Shown: positions 45,707 to 54,793 of the stretch, piece after piece
Position numbering within the stretch: position 1 is the first letter of the stretch
Layout: each line of letters opens with the position of its first letter
DNA from: an uncultured Idiomarina sp.
GTDB lineage: Bacteria > Pseudomonadota > Gammaproteobacteria > Enterobacterales > Alteromonadaceae
DNA: 64,000 nucleotides
Reading direction: 5' to 3'
NCBI GenBank assembly: GCA_946885915.1
Contig: CAMPHF010000008.1
Location: 62,001-126,000, forward strand
Program-made: the position numbers and the translations under genes
The notes under the pieces: model-generated
Seen by the model: only the letters and a program-made list of their open reading frames with translations
What the model was told of the DNA's origin: nothing
The model's database searches: none

Positions 45707-46438
45707 ATGCGTTATCACAAGCCCCTCGCGAGCGCGATTTTGCAGCGCCGCTACCAACGTTTTCTAGCAGACGTACAAATAGCCGGGGCTGACGGCGAGC
45801 CCTTTACCATTCATTGCCCTAACACCGGCGCTATGACTGGCTGTGCCGAACCGGGGTATCGGGTGTGGTATCAAACCAGCGATAACCCCAAACGCAAATA
45901 TCAACATAGCTGGGAATTAACCGAAACAGACCGTGGTGACTTTATTTGCGTGAATACGCAACGGGCCAACCAAGTTGCCGGAGAGGCACTTACTAACGGC
46001 TTGTTTGAAGAGTTCTACGGGGCGCAACTAGAATCAGAAGTTGGTTATGGTGAACAAAACGCCAAAGGTCGCTACTTAAGCCGGATTGATTGGCTGGCTA
46101 CCCAAGCGGATGGCTCGCGCTGCTTTATTGAATGCAAATCGGTGACTTTACATGCGGGTGCTGGAATCGGGATGTTTCCCGACACCCGCAGCGAGCGAGC
46201 CCACAAACACTTACGTACGCTAATGGCGCAAGTGGCTGAGGGACATCAGGCTATGGTGCTGTATGTCGTGATGCATAGTGCGATTGAATCAGTGCAAGCC
46301 GCGGCAGAAATTGATCCAACTTACGCGGAACTCTGTAATCAAGCATCAGCCAGTGGGGTTCGCTTTAAGGCCTTGAAAGCCCAGCTTAGCCCCACTGAAA
46401 TTATCCCTAAGCAAATCATTCCGGTACATTTTTTGTAG
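45707..46438 (+). CDS. sfsA: SfsA family DNA-binding / sugar fermentation stimulation protein
   Basis: A 243-residue protein of the SfsA family (E. coli 234). Family blocks seen are RYQRFLADV, HCPNTGAMTGC, SRIDWLA and ECKSVTL. SfsA has an OB-like N-terminal domain and a PD-(D/E)xK nuclease-like C-terminal fold; in E. coli it was described as a DNA-binding factor that increases maltose gene expression, but its true role is unclear. The ATG at 45707 matches the family start; an ORF open from 45650 would add 19 residues. sfsA next to dksA is conserved in enterobacteria. The Shine-Dalgarno (AGGA) is about 13 bases upstream, so expression may be low. Confidence 0.93.
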   Translation: MRYHKPLASAILQRRYQRFLADVQIAGADGEPFTIHCPNTGAMTGCAEPGYRVWYQTSDNPKRKYQHSWELTETDRGDFICVNTQRANQVAGEALTNGLFEEFYGAQLESEVGYGEQNAKGRYLSRIDWLATQADGSRCFIECKSVTLHAGAGIGMFPDTRSERAHKHLRTLMAQVAEGHQAMVLYVVMHSAIESVQAAAEIDPTYAELCNQASASGVRFKALKAQLSPTEIIPKQIIPVHFL

Positions 46439-46449
46439 CGAATTGAGCG

Positions 46450-46478
46450 TTGCACGCTAGTTGCCTTTCTGGTATATG
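46450..46478 (+). promoter_or_regulatory. candidate promoter of dksA
   Basis: TTGCAC (46450-46455) and TATATG (46473-46478) are 17 bases apart, and a TG one base before the -10 box makes it an extended -10 promoter. Transcription would start near 46485, leaving a leader of about 38 bases. Confidence 0.45.
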
Positions 46479-46522
46479 TAGCGGCCTTTTTAGGGAATAG
46501 ACGTCTCAATAGGAGATCCACG

Positions 46523-46975
46523 ATGCCTGAAGGCAATACACAAAAGACCCGCGGTATCTTGGCTTTAGCCGGTTTAGCTCCATATGAGGAGAAGGCGGGC
46601 GAAGAGTACATGAATGAGAAACAGCGTGCGCATTTCAAACGGATTTTAGAAGCGTGGCGCAACCAATTGCGTGAAGAAGTTGATCGCACCGTGCACCATA
46701 TGAAGGACGAGGCCGCTAACTTCCCCGATCCGGTGGATCGCGCTGCGCAAGAGGAAGAATTTAGTCTCGAACTACGCACCCGTGATCGTGAGCGTAAGTT
46801 AATCAAGAAGATTGAAAAAACCTTACAAAAAATCGAAGCAGATGACTTTGGGTTCTGTGACTCGTGCGGTATCGAAATTGGGATTCGCCGATTAGAAGCG
46901 CGGCCTACCGCTGACCAGTGCGTAGACTGTAAAACCTTAGCTGAGATCAAAGAAAAGCAAATGACTGGCGCTTAA
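46523..46975 (+). CDS. dksA: RNA polymerase-binding transcription factor DksA
   Basis: A 150-residue protein (E. coli 151). It binds the secondary channel of RNA polymerase and, with ppGpp, adjusts rRNA and amino-acid promoters. The coiled-coil tip carries the required acidic residues Asp69 and Asp72 with Ala74 (DPVDRA). The zinc finger cysteines are Cys112, Cys115, Cys133 and Cys136. The ATG at 46523 has AGGAG eight bases upstream. gluQ follows after 44 bases, as in E. coli. A single AGACGTCT in the leader is considered chance. Confidence 0.98.
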   Translation: MPEGNTQKTRGILALAGLAPYEEKAGEEYMNEKQRAHFKRILEAWRNQLREEVDRTVHHMKDEAANFPDPVDRAAQEEEFSLELRTRDRERKLIKKIEKTLQKIEADDFGFCDSCGIEIGIRRLEARPTADQCVDCKTLAEIKEKQMTGA

Positions 46976-47019
46976 GCATAGCGCCAAGCCAAGTTGCGAT
47001 TCTTTCAACTCAGGCTTGG

Positions 47020-47913
47020 ATGACACCCAACGCCATGACCTCACAACCTTACGTTGGTCGTTTTGCCCCCACACCTTCGGGCCCGCTTCATGCGGGCTCT
47101 TTGGTGGCCGCACTCGGCAGTTACTTAGATGCTAAAGCGCACCAAGGGCATTGGTTAGTTCGTATTGAAGATGTGGACACCCCCCGCTGCCAACCGCAAG
47201 CCGCTGTTACCATTCTTGAACAACTAGCTGCGCACGGGCTGAAATGGGATGGAGACGTCATTTATCAATCCCAACAAACCGGTCACTACCAAGAGTATTT
47301 CGATCAATTATACGACCAAGGGTTACTCTACCGTTGTAACTGTACCCGCCAACAAATTAAAGCGGCTGGGGGTATATATAGCGGCCATTGCCGCGTTCAT
47401 CCGCCAGCGGCAAACGCCCGCTGTGCTTGGCGCTACCGAAATAATCAGCCCATATTGCACTGGCACGACCTAGGTTGTGGCGCTACGGACATCGACCCGG
47501 CGTTTGCTCGCGAAGATTTTATCCTGCGCCGTCGTGACGGTTTATTTGCCTATCAACTGGCGGTGGTTGCCGACGATATTGCCCAACAAGTAACGCATAT
47601 AGTTCGGGGCCGCGATTTGCTCACCGCCAGTGCTTGGCAACTCACGTTGTGGCAGCAACTCGCCGGGCGCTTACCCCAACTCTATCATTTACCGCTGGTG
47701 GTCGATGCCGACGGCCGTAAGCTCAGTAAGCAAAATCATGCGCCTGCACTGCGTCATGATGAGGTGGTGGCGCAGCTGCTAATGGCGGCACAGGCGCTCG
47801 GCTTGCATCTCCCTGCTCAGCTCACATCGCCAGCAGCAGTGCTTGAGTCTGCACTCAATGCATGGATAACACAGGGTTACTCTTCCTTCGCTCGCAGCAG
47901 CAAGCTACAATAA
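47020..47913 (+). CDS. gluQ: glutamyl-Q tRNA(Asp) synthetase
   Basis: A 297-residue class I synthetase fragment paralogue lacking the anticodon-binding domain. It attaches glutamate to queuosine at position 34 of tRNA-Asp. Motifs are RFAPTPSGPLHAGSL (HIGH-type), RIEDVDTPR, the zinc cluster YRCNCTRQQ with C at SGHC, and RKLSKQN (KMSKS-type). Either the ATG at 47020 or the one at 47035 could start it; the first has AGG six bases upstream and is kept. The pcnB start follows after about 70 bases. dksA-gluQ-pcnB-folK is the enterobacterial order. Confidence 0.96.
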   Translation: MTPNAMTSQPYVGRFAPTPSGPLHAGSLVAALGSYLDAKAHQGHWLVRIEDVDTPRCQPQAAVTILEQLAAHGLKWDGDVIYQSQQTGHYQEYFDQLYDQGLLYRCNCTRQQIKAAGGIYSGHCRVHPPAANARCAWRYRNNQPILHWHDLGCGATDIDPAFAREDFILRRRDGLFAYQLAVVADDIAQQVTHIVRGRDLLTASAWQLTLWQQLAGRLPQLYHLPLVVDADGRKLSKQNHAPALRHDEVVAQLLMAAQALGLHLPAQLTSPAAVLESALNAWITQGYSSFARSSKLQ

Positions 47914-47971
47914 CGGCTAGATTCTAGGCAGTATGTAGCGACAGCGCCTAGGTAGCCATATCAGCCCGCTT

Positions 47972-47986
47972 GGAGAAGCAGTTATT
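47972..47986 (+). promoter_or_regulatory. pcnB: ribosome binding site and AUU start codon of pcnB
   Basis: GGAG at 47972-47975, an eight-base spacer, then ATT at 47984-47986 in frame with the conserved PcnB N-terminus. Between the in-frame TAG at 47936 and this ATT there is no ATG, GTG or TTG codon in frame. Confidence 0.75.
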
Positions 47987-49453
47987 ATTAAACGCATCAA
48001 GGACTTTGCCCGCAAAGCACTGACACTAGGTCAGCGCCAAGGTGAGCAGCGCAGCGCAACCGTTCAAACGCTTACTCAGCCGATTGTGATACCGCGCGAC
48101 AAGCACCCTATCTCACGCAAAGACATCAGTCCAGAAGCGCTTAAAGTGCTGTATCGACTGCATAATAATGGTTTTGATGCGTACTTAGTCGGCGGCTGTG
48201 TTCGCGATTTACTGCTTGGCATTCAACCCAAAGACTTCGATGTTGTCACTAATGCTAAGCCCGAGCAGGTACAAAAATTGTTTCGTAACTGCCGCTTGGT
48301 CGGCCGCCGTTTTCGGCTAGCTCATGTGGTGTTTGGACGCGAGTTTATTGAGGTCGCAACCTTCCGCGGTCACCACCAACTCGATGATGACGATAGCCAA
48401 GATACTAAACGTGCTAAAACTAGTGATGCTGGCATGTTATTGCGCGACAACGTGTACGGCACCATTGAAGAAGATGCCGCGCGACGCGACTTCACCGTGA
48501 ATGCGCTGTATTACAGCATTGCCGATTTTGCGATTTATGATTATGCCAATGGCGCCAAAGATTTAGAGCGCGGTGTGCTACGGATGATTGGGGATTGTGC
48601 CGAACGCTATCGTGAAGATCCGGTGCGGATGTTACGTGCGGTGCGCTTTGCCACTAAGCTCAATATGCGCTTAGATCCTGCGGTGAGTGGCCCCATTAAA
48701 GAACTTGCGTCGTTGCTTGCCAGTATTCCGCCAGCACGCTTGTTCGATGAAAGTTTAAAGTTATTTGCGGCGGGCAAAGGCTTGGCGAATTTCGATATGC
48801 TGAGTGAGTTTGGCCTATTCCAACAGCTATTCCCGTTGCTCAAAGTGTATTTAAAAGCACCAAGTGAGCCGCCGGCGCAAATGATCCGTCAAACCTTTGC
48901 CGACACCGACGCGCGCATTAAAGCCGACCTGCGTATTACCCCAGCTTACTTGTTCGCAGCCTTATTATGGTGGCCGATGCAAGCACGCCAAGAGCAACTC
49001 CTTAGTGAAGGTGGATTAGCGCCAGCGGATGCGATGAATTTAGCGGCGGCAGATGTGTTTGGTAAGCAAGTACAAACTATTGCTATTCCGAAACGCTTTA
49101 GTATTCCTGCTCGCGAGATTTGGCAGTTACAAAGCCGCCTAGCGCGCTATCAGGGTAAGCGAGCGCTTACCCTCGTTGGCCATCCGCGGTTCCGGGCCGC
49201 CTACGATTTCTTACAGCTGCGTGCCAGCACCGCCGCCAGCGATAAACCCACGCTCGACAAACTGGTGGCGTACTGGACCAAGGTGCAGCAGGACCCCAAT
49301 GCGGCGGCACCAAGTTCTCACCGCGGTCGTGATCCTGATGCCGACAACGAGCAAGTAGCGCCTGCAGGTGACAAGCCCAAGCGGGCGCGCCGACGCGGCG
49401 GTCGCGGTGGCCGTAAGCGCCATAGTAGTTCGCGTAAACCTGATTCAGCATGA
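47984..49453 (+). CDS. pcnB: poly(A) polymerase I, probable AUU start
   Basis: A 489-residue protein if started at ATT 47984. PcnB adds poly(A) tails to RNA 3' ends, promoting decay. The catalytic core has LVGGCVRDLLLG and the metal-binding KDFDVVT (Asp84, Asp86), then RFRLAHVVFG and EDAARRDFTVNALYY. A basic Arg/Gly-rich tail ends the protein. The only standard start in frame is GTG 48086, which has no Shine-Dalgarno and removes 34 residues. Those residues (IKRIKDFARKAL and IVIPRDKHPISRKD) align well with the E. coli N-terminus. E. coli pcnB is known to start at AUU, so the same is likely here. The TGA overlaps the folK ATG. Confidence 0.93.
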   Translation: MIKRIKDFARKALTLGQRQGEQRSATVQTLTQPIVIPRDKHPISRKDISPEALKVLYRLHNNGFDAYLVGGCVRDLLLGIQPKDFDVVTNAKPEQVQKLFRNCRLVGRRFRLAHVVFGREFIEVATFRGHHQLDDDDSQDTKRAKTSDAGMLLRDNVYGTIEEDAARRDFTVNALYYSIADFAIYDYANGAKDLERGVLRMIGDCAERYREDPVRMLRAVRFATKLNMRLDPAVSGPIKELASLLASIPPARLFDESLKLFAAGKGLANFDMLSEFGLFQQLFPLLKVYLKAPSEPPAQMIRQTFADTDARIKADLRITPAYLFAALLWWPMQARQEQLLSEGGLAPADAMNLAAADVFGKQVQTIAIPKRFSIPAREIWQLQSRLARYQGKRALTLVGHPRFRAAYDFLQLRASTAASDKPTLDKLVAYWTKVQQDPNAAAPSSHRGRDPDADNEQVAPAGDKPKRARRRGGRGGRKRHSSSRKPDSA

Positions 49454-49968
49454 GCAGTCGGGTGTATATTGGGTTAGGGGGGAATCTGGGCGATGTTTGC
49501 CAAACCCTAACCGCTGCACTGAACGCCATTAACCAACTCCCGCACACTGCGGTTGAGTCGGTGTCGTCATTTTATCAAAGTGTGCCACTTGGACCTACTG
49601 ATCAACCCGATTTTATCAATGCGGTAGCGTTATTGCGCACCGCACAATCGCCACTGTCGCTACTGCGCCTGCTGCAACAAATCGAGCTCGATTTTGGTCG
49701 AGAGCGCAAACGGCACTGGGGTGAGCGCACGCTGGATCTTGATATTTTAAGTTTCGACAATCTGCAGCAATTCGATCCTGTGCTAACATTGCCTCACCCA
49801 GGTATTTGTGAGCGTGAATTTGTGGTGTTACCGCTTGCTGAAATCGCAGCGGATTTGGTCTTGCCCGACGGTACTATGGTGGCAACCCTCGCCAACACGC
49901 TGGGTGCTGACCCAGAGCGCCCGCTGCGAATTGTGGCGCCGGCCCCCGACTTATCAAGAGGAATCTAA
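49450..49968 (+). CDS. folK: 2-amino-4-hydroxy-6-hydroxymethyldihydropteridine pyrophosphokinase
   Basis: A 172-residue HPPK of folate synthesis, transferring pyrophosphate from ATP to 6-hydroxymethyl-dihydropterin. Signatures are [11 protein letters not shown] at the N-terminus, [10 protein letters not shown], and [12 protein letters not shown] with the metal-binding aspartates, then [16 protein letters not shown]. The ATG overlaps the pcnB stop by four bases, and its TAA shares its last A with the panB ATG. pcnB-folK-panB-panC is therefore one tightly coupled unit. Confidence 0.97.
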   Translation: MSSRVYIGLGGNLGDVCQTLTAALNAINQLPHTAVESVSSFYQSVPLGPTDQPDFINAVALLRTAQSPLSLLRLLQQIELDFGRERKRHWGERTLDLDILSFDNLQQFDPVLTLPHPGICEREFVVLPLAEIAADLVLPDGTMVATLANTLGADPERPLRIVAPAPDLSRGI

Positions 49969-50762
49969 TGGCTAAAATGACGATTTCCGGCTTACAGAAA
50001 ATGAAAGCCAACGGCGAAAAGATCGCCTCGATCACCGCTTATGATGCAAGTTTCGCCAAAACTTTTGTCGCCGCCGGCATTGATTTTATGCTGGTTGGGG
50101 ACTCGCTCGGAATGACCTTGCAAGGCCATGACTCTACAGTTCCTGTGACAGTGGCTGAAGTGGCTTACCATACCCGCGCTGTCCGCCAAGGTGCGCCCGA
50201 GGCGTTTGTGATTGCTGACATGCCATTTATGTCCTACGCCACCCCGACCGAAGCTTACCAGCATGCCGCTACGCTTATGCGCGCCGGTGCCAATATGGTG
50301 AAATTAGAAGGTGGTGACTGGTTACTCGAAACCATTGCCGGTTTGCAGCAACGCGGGGTACCAGTGTGTGCTCACCTTGGTTTACTGCCGCAAACGGTGA
50401 ACGTGCTAGGCGGCTATAAAGTACAAGGGCGTGAACAAGCCCAAGCAGAAAGCACAGTGCGGCAAGCGCTAGCATTGCAAGAAGCTGGTGCGCAGTTGTT
50501 AGTGCTGGAATGTGTACCATCGAGCTTGGCTGAATTGATCACGCAAAAATTGCACATCCCCACCATCGGGATTGGTGCCGGCCCACAAACTGACGGTCAA
50601 ATCCTGGTGATGCATGACATGCTCGGGCTCACGACAGATTACTTACCCAAGTTTGTGAAGAACTATTTGGCGCTCAGTGACAGCATTCAGAGCGCTATTG
50701 AGTTGTACGTTAGTGAAGTAAAAAGCGGCGCATTTCCGAGCGCTGAGCATGAGTTTGCCTAA
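49968..50762 (+). CDS. panB: 3-methyl-2-oxobutanoate hydroxymethyltransferase
   Basis: A 264-residue enzyme, identical in length to the E. coli one. It transfers a hydroxymethyl group from methylene-tetrahydrofolate to 2-oxoisovalerate, giving ketopantoate. Motifs are [21 protein letters not shown] (metal binding), and [12 protein letters not shown] with the catalytic glutamate region in [10 protein letters not shown]. The ATG overlaps the folK stop by one base and has GAGGA upstream. panC follows with the same one-base overlap. Confidence 0.98.
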   Translation: MAKMTISGLQKMKANGEKIASITAYDASFAKTFVAAGIDFMLVGDSLGMTLQGHDSTVPVTVAEVAYHTRAVRQGAPEAFVIADMPFMSYATPTEAYQHAATLMRAGANMVKLEGGDWLLETIAGLQQRGVPVCAHLGLLPQTVNVLGGYKVQGREQAQAESTVRQALALQEAGAQLLVLECVPSSLAELITQKLHIPTIGIGAGPQTDGQILVMHDMLGLTTDYLPKFVKNYLALSDSIQSAIELYVSEVKSGAFPSAEHEFA

Positions 50763-51595
50763 TGCGGATTTTATCGTCAGTTACTGAATTACGTGCTTGG
50801 CGTGCCCAGCAAGGTGAAGTTGCTTTAGTGCCGACCATGGGCAACTTACATGCCGGTCATTTACACTTGGTTGAACAAGCAAAAGTCCGAGCCGAGTGCG
50901 TGGTCGTCAGCATTTTTGTCAACCCCATGCAATTTGGCGCTCACGAAGACTTAGACAGATACCCGCGTACTTTTAGGGAAGACTGCGAACAACTCGAGCG
51001 TTTAGGTACCGATGCTGTGTTCGCGCCTGCCGTTGATGAAATATACCCGCGGGGGCTGGCCGAGCAAACCGCGATAACCGTCCCCCATATTTCCGACATT
51101 CTATGCGGCGCCAGCCGCCCTGGCCATTTTACCGGGGTTGCGACTGTGGTCTGTAAACTCTTTAATATGGTGCAGCCAACGCTAGCTTGCTTCGGCGAGA
51201 AAGATTACCAGCAGTTACAAGTTATTAAACTGATGACCCAAGACTTAGCGCTGCCGGTTGAGGTAGTAGGCATTCCAACGGTACGGGCGACCGATGGCCT
51301 CGCGTTGAGTTCACGTAATGGTTACCTAAACTCGACGGAACGTGAACAAGCGCCGGCGATTTACGCTGCCATACAAGCCGCTGCTCATGCAGTTCAGCAG
51401 GGACAAGCGGTTGCCGACGTTGAAGCACAGTTGGCTCAATTGCTAGAACAGGCGCAGTTACGGGTGGACTATGTGGCTATTCGGCGCCAGCTTGATTTGG
51501 CCGAGCCGCAGCAAGACGACCACCAGCTAGTGGTGTTAGTCGCCGCCTATGCCGGCACCACGCGGTTGATCGACAACCTGCAGTTTCAACGCTAA
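50762..51595 (+). CDS. panC: pantothenate synthetase
   Basis: A 277-residue ligase joining pantoate and beta-alanine with ATP. The N-terminal block LVPTMGNLHAGHLHLV holds the HIGH-like motif; VVSIFVNPMQFGAHEDLDRYPRT is split here as the family's second block; GEKDYQQLQVI and LALSSRNGYL (KMSKS-like) follow. The ATG shares a base with the panB stop. The beta-alanine it needs would come from PanP, encoded convergently 28 bases beyond its stop. Confidence 0.97.
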   Translation: MRILSSVTELRAWRAQQGEVALVPTMGNLHAGHLHLVEQAKVRAECVVVSIFVNPMQFGAHEDLDRYPRTFREDCEQLERLGTDAVFAPAVDEIYPRGLAEQTAITVPHISDILCGASRPGHFTGVATVVCKLFNMVQPTLACFGEKDYQQLQVIKLMTQDLALPVEVVGIPTVRATDGLALSSRNGYLNSTEREQAPAIYAAIQAAAHAVQQGQAVADVEAQLAQLLEQAQLRVDYVAIRRQLDLAEPQQDDHQLVVLVAAYAGTTRLIDNLQFQR

Positions 51596-51623
51596 TTCAC
51601 CACTCTACTAAGGCTATCCGAAG

Positions 51624-53282
51624 TTAATCGCGCGGTAATCCGAGTTCGCGTAATTCAGTGTGCAGCGCGCCCATCAAGCTCGTCGCTTGGCGCGCAATAT
51701 CACGTTGTTCGGCCAGCACTTCAGCCAGCATAGCTTCGGTCGTCAGCGGGTTCGCAAGTACCACCCGAAAGACCACGGTTGGCTCACGATGATATTGGGC
51801 TGGCGTTAATTTGGTTCGAGACACAAACGATTGGCCAGTTTCACGTTGCCGCTTTTGAATAAACCGCGTAAGCGCGTTTAAGTGTGGGGTAAGACGCTGC
51901 ACTTGCTCCCGTGTTGCGGTCTGCAATGCTTGCTTGATTTTCTTCGGCACATAACGGTAGGTTAAAATGCACAATTCAGGGTCGGTAATCACCTCGAAGT
52001 CATCTTGCGCACGAATCAAATCGGCAAAGTAACGTGCTTTTGCCAAACTACCATCGATCAGTAATTCATAACCGCGCCGCCCCATCACGTGCAACGCAGA
52101 AAATACCATCATCGCCATACCCGGCCGCGAACCCTCGAGCGTGTGTGCGCCCAAATCTTTCGAGCCATGCCGAATGATGTACTCGGCATGATGTTCAATG
52201 GCCCGCACCATGGCTGGATCGCGAAATAAGACCATGCCAGCGCCCATCGGCACATACATTTGTTTATGCGCATCTATGGTGACGCTATCGGCTCGTTCAA
52301 TACCTTGCAGTAGCTGCCGATGGGTATTCGACAGCAAAGTCGCACCACCCCAGGCAGCATCTACATGAAAATGCGCACCAATTTCGCTCGCCACGTCGGC
52401 TAACCCCACCAAATCGTCAATATGGCCCGTTTCTGTCGTGCCGGCAACGCCGACAATCGCCATCACTTTACCGCCTTCAGCTGCAACCTTAGCGCACGCC
52501 TCACGCAGGGCATCGATACGAATACGATTGTGACTATCGGTGGCCACCGCTACCAAGTTACGGCGCCCAATACCCAGCACATCAGCGGCTTTACTTAACG
52601 AATAGTGGCCGCGTTCGGACACCATGACGGTTAATTTTTGATAGTTATAGTGCGCTAAACCAGCGGCTAAACCATCGGCAGCGATGCCTTGGAACTCGCC
52701 TTGGGGGCGCAACAAACGATTCCGTGCCACCCACAGCGCCGTCAGGTTGGCCACCGTGCCGCCAGAGCACATGGCACCAAGCGAGTGTTCCGCACTATGC
52801 ATCCAGCGCTGATAAAAGTCGCCCGGCTGTTGATACACCAAGTGGTGTAACATGCCGAGCACGTTGCGCTCTAGGGGTGTGAAAGCCTTCGAAGTTTCAA
52901 TCTTGACCAGATTTTGGTTCAAGCCCACCATTAATTTGGCAAGTGGTAATAAAAAATACGGCAGCGCCGAGGTCATGTGGCCAATAAATCGTGGTGACGC
53001 GGTATGCACCGAATGCGCCACTAAGTTATCGAGCAAGAATTCGGTGTGATCCGACACATATACGGGTTCATCCGGAATCGCACTGCCCTGAAAGTTTTGC
53101 TCAATCTCATGCAGGGGCTTTTCTTTGGCCACAATATGAGCGCCGAGAAAATCCATAAGATTCTCGGACAAATGCCGCTCGATTTTCCCCAAGGTCGAAT
53201 CCGGCGCTTCCGGAATGGTGAAAATTTTGAGTAAGGCTTCTTGGCTTACTTCCGCATACTGCGGTGAGGTCGGTTCGCTCAT
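51624..53282 (-). CDS. panP: PLP-dependent aspartate 1-decarboxylase PanP
   Basis: A 552-residue group II PLP decarboxylase (glutamate-decarboxylase-like fold). The PLP lysine is in VTIDAHKQMYVP. The block HVDAAWGGATLLSNTHR binds the cofactor ring. Family members next to panBC and absent panD are the known alternative to pyruvoyl PanD, making beta-alanine from aspartate. This is the only beta-alanine-forming gene in the window. Start ATG 53282; weak Shine-Dalgarno (GCGAG). It converges with panC. A sulfinoalanine or glutamate decarboxylase is the alternative reading, but the genetic context favours PanP. Confidence 0.9.
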   Translation of the reverse strand: MSEPTSPQYAEVSQEALLKIFTIPEAPDSTLGKIERHLSENLMDFLGAHIVAKEKPLHEIEQNFQGSAIPDEPVYVSDHTEFLLDNLVAHSVHTASPRFIGHMTSALPYFLLPLAKLMVGLNQNLVKIETSKAFTPLERNVLGMLHHLVYQQPGDFYQRWMHSAEHSLGAMCSGGTVANLTALWVARNRLLRPQGEFQGIAADGLAAGLAHYNYQKLTVMVSERGHYSLSKAADVLGIGRRNLVAVATDSHNRIRIDALREACAKVAAEGGKVMAIVGVAGTTETGHIDDLVGLADVASEIGAHFHVDAAWGGATLLSNTHRQLLQGIERADSVTIDAHKQMYVPMGAGMVLFRDPAMVRAIEHHAEYIIRHGSKDLGAHTLEGSRPGMAMMVFSALHVMGRRGYELLIDGSLAKARYFADLIRAQDDFEVITDPELCILTYRYVPKKIKQALQTATREQVQRLTPHLNALTRFIQKRQRETGQSFVSRTKLTPAQYHREPTVVFRVVLANPLTTEAMLAEVLAEQRDIARQATSLMGALHTELRELGLPRD

Positions 53283-53318
53283 AGCACTCGCTAACGCACG
53301 ATTAAATAGAAACGGCGC

Positions 53319-54023
53319 TTATTCTGCCTCGATCGCCGCAAAATAGCGACTATCGATTGGTAATTGCGCCGCTAGCTGCCACAACTGTTGGCCGCTGGCC
53401 TGATATTTACGTTCAAAAGGCGTGACTGGCTCATGTTGGGCGAGCAAAGGTTGTACTTGGGCGGCACAATTGATGAGCGCTAAACTTGCCGCAACCTCGG
53501 TTAAATAAGTAACCCAGTTGGAGCGCATCACTAACTCGCCGCCAAGTGCCATCACGTATGGCCAGACCGGAGAACCATGCCAGCGCCGACTCAAATGCGC
53601 GCTCTTCGGCCAGGGATTTGGATACAAAATATAATGCTTGTGGAGCTGCCAATTCGCCGCTACCGCCAGCCGCCAAAAATCGTTGAGGTCGGCCCGCACC
53701 AGCAAATAGCGCTGGCCTGCCGCCGCCGTTTGATAACTCGCGTGGCGCTGGAGCCGGTGGGATGATTTATCGACCCCAATCACCAGCGCATCCGGATACT
53801 GCTCTGCCAACCACGCCGTCGATTCACCAACCCCACAGCAAGAATCCAAAATAATAGGACCTGCCCACTCAGCCACCACGGCTTGAGCTTGGGCAAAAGC
53901 CTCTTGATTGTGGTCTTGCAGCGGCTTTTGAAAAGGCTTGCGCAAATGCCGCATCACTACCGCGGTTAAATCTTCATGATTACCATGTTGATTGGTGGTA
54001 ACCGGCCGCGAGTTTTGCTTCAC
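53319..54023 (-). CDS. TrmB-like SAM-dependent methyltransferase (not the housekeeping TrmB)
   Basis: A 234-residue Rossmann methyltransferase with a TrmB (tRNA m7G46) look. The SAM motif is ILDSCCGVGEST (about 59-70), followed by IGVDKS. The block HYILYPNPWPKSAHLSRRWHG parallels the TrmB motif (FPDPWPKKRHNKRR) but has Asn in place of the usual Asp. The C-terminal TPFERKYQASGQ parallels TrmB TEFE/KFE.R. The start is a GTG at 54023 overlapping the yadH stop. It is the last gene of the mpl-ubiX-yadG-yadH unit. Substrate unknown; tRNA is a guess. Confidence 0.75.
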   Translation of the reverse strand: MKQNSRPVTTNQHGNHEDLTAVVMRHLRKPFQKPLQDHNQEAFAQAQAVVAEWAGPIILDSCCGVGESTAWLAEQYPDALVIGVDKSSHRLQRHASYQTAAAGQRYLLVRADLNDFWRLAVAANWQLHKHYILYPNPWPKSAHLSRRWHGSPVWPYVMALGGELVMRSNWVTYLTEVAASLALINCAAQVQPLLAQHEPVTPFERKYQASGQQLWQLAAQLPIDSRYFAAIEAE

Positions 54024-54793
54024 GAACGAATACCCACACCGCGATTCAATAGGCTATAGGCCACCGCAAAGAACAAAATATTGAAGCCGATAATAACCCC
54101 CATGGCGACGCCAATATTGACGTCTGAATAGCCTAAAAAGCCATAGCGGAAGGCATTCACCATGTACAAAATAGGGTTCAGTTTAGCAATTGTTTGCCAG
54201 ACGTCGCCTAACATGGTGACAGAGAAGAATACGCCGCCAAGATAAGTAAGCGGTGTCAGCACGAAAGTCGGCACGATGGAGATATCGTCGAAGGTTTTCG
54301 CGTAGACCGCATTAATTAAGCCACCGAGCGAGAATAAGGTAGAGGTAAGCAGGACGCTCACAAAAAGAATGCCGGCGTGATGTAAGTGCACACTTTCAAC
54401 GAACTGTGCGGCAACAATAGTCACGATCACGGCAACAATGAGTGAACGCGCTAAGCCGCCGCCCACATAACCGGCGATGATCACGGATGTCGAAACCGGC
54501 GCCACCAACATTTCTTCAATATTGCGCTGAAATTTGGCGCCAAAGAACGACGAGGCCACATTCGAGTATGAGTTAGTAATGACCGACATCATAATGAGTC
54601 CCGGAACGATGAACTCCATGTAGCTAAAGCCAGCCATACTCCCGATGCGTTCACCAACGATGCTGCCAAAAATCACAAAATAGAGCGACATAGTAATAGC
54701 AGGTGGCACTAAGGTTTGTACCCAAATCCGCAAGAACCGAGTGCACTCCTTGATCCAGATCGTTTTCAATGCAACGACGTTATATCCGCTCAT
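54020..54793 (-). CDS. yadH: ABC-2 type transport permease
   Basis: A 257-residue six-helix ABC-2 permease similar to E. coli YadH (256). The ABC-2 signature region (FGGVFFS-like, here YLGGVFFSVTMLGD) and the helix GLIMMSVITNSYSNVASSFFGAKFQR are recognisable. It works with YadG, encoded immediately upstream with a four-base overlap. The exported substrate is not known for the family. The next gene overlaps its stop by four bases. Confidence 0.93.
   Translation of the reverse strand: MSGYNVVALKTIWIKECTRFLRIWVQTLVPPAITMSLYFVIFGSIVGERIGSMAGFSYMEFIVPGLIMMSVITNSYSNVASSFFGAKFQRNIEEMLVAPVSTSVIIAGYVGGGLARSLIVAVIVTIVAAQFVESVHLHHAGILFVSVLLTSTLFSLGGLINAVYAKTFDDISIVPTFVLTPLTYLGGVFFSVTMLGDVWQTIAKLNPILYMVNAFRYGFLGYSDVNIGVAMGVIIGFNILFFAVAYSLLNRGVGIRS

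Noticed and set aside
46499..46506. A perfect met box AGACGTCT in the dksA leader
   Set aside because: The 8-mers on each side match the met box at only 2 and 1 of 8 positions, so there is no tandem array, and dksA is not a MetJ target. One chance hit per window is expected.
48086..48088. GTG as the start of pcnB
   Set aside because: No Shine-Dalgarno, and it drops 34 residues that align with E. coli PcnB. The AUU at 47984 fits better.
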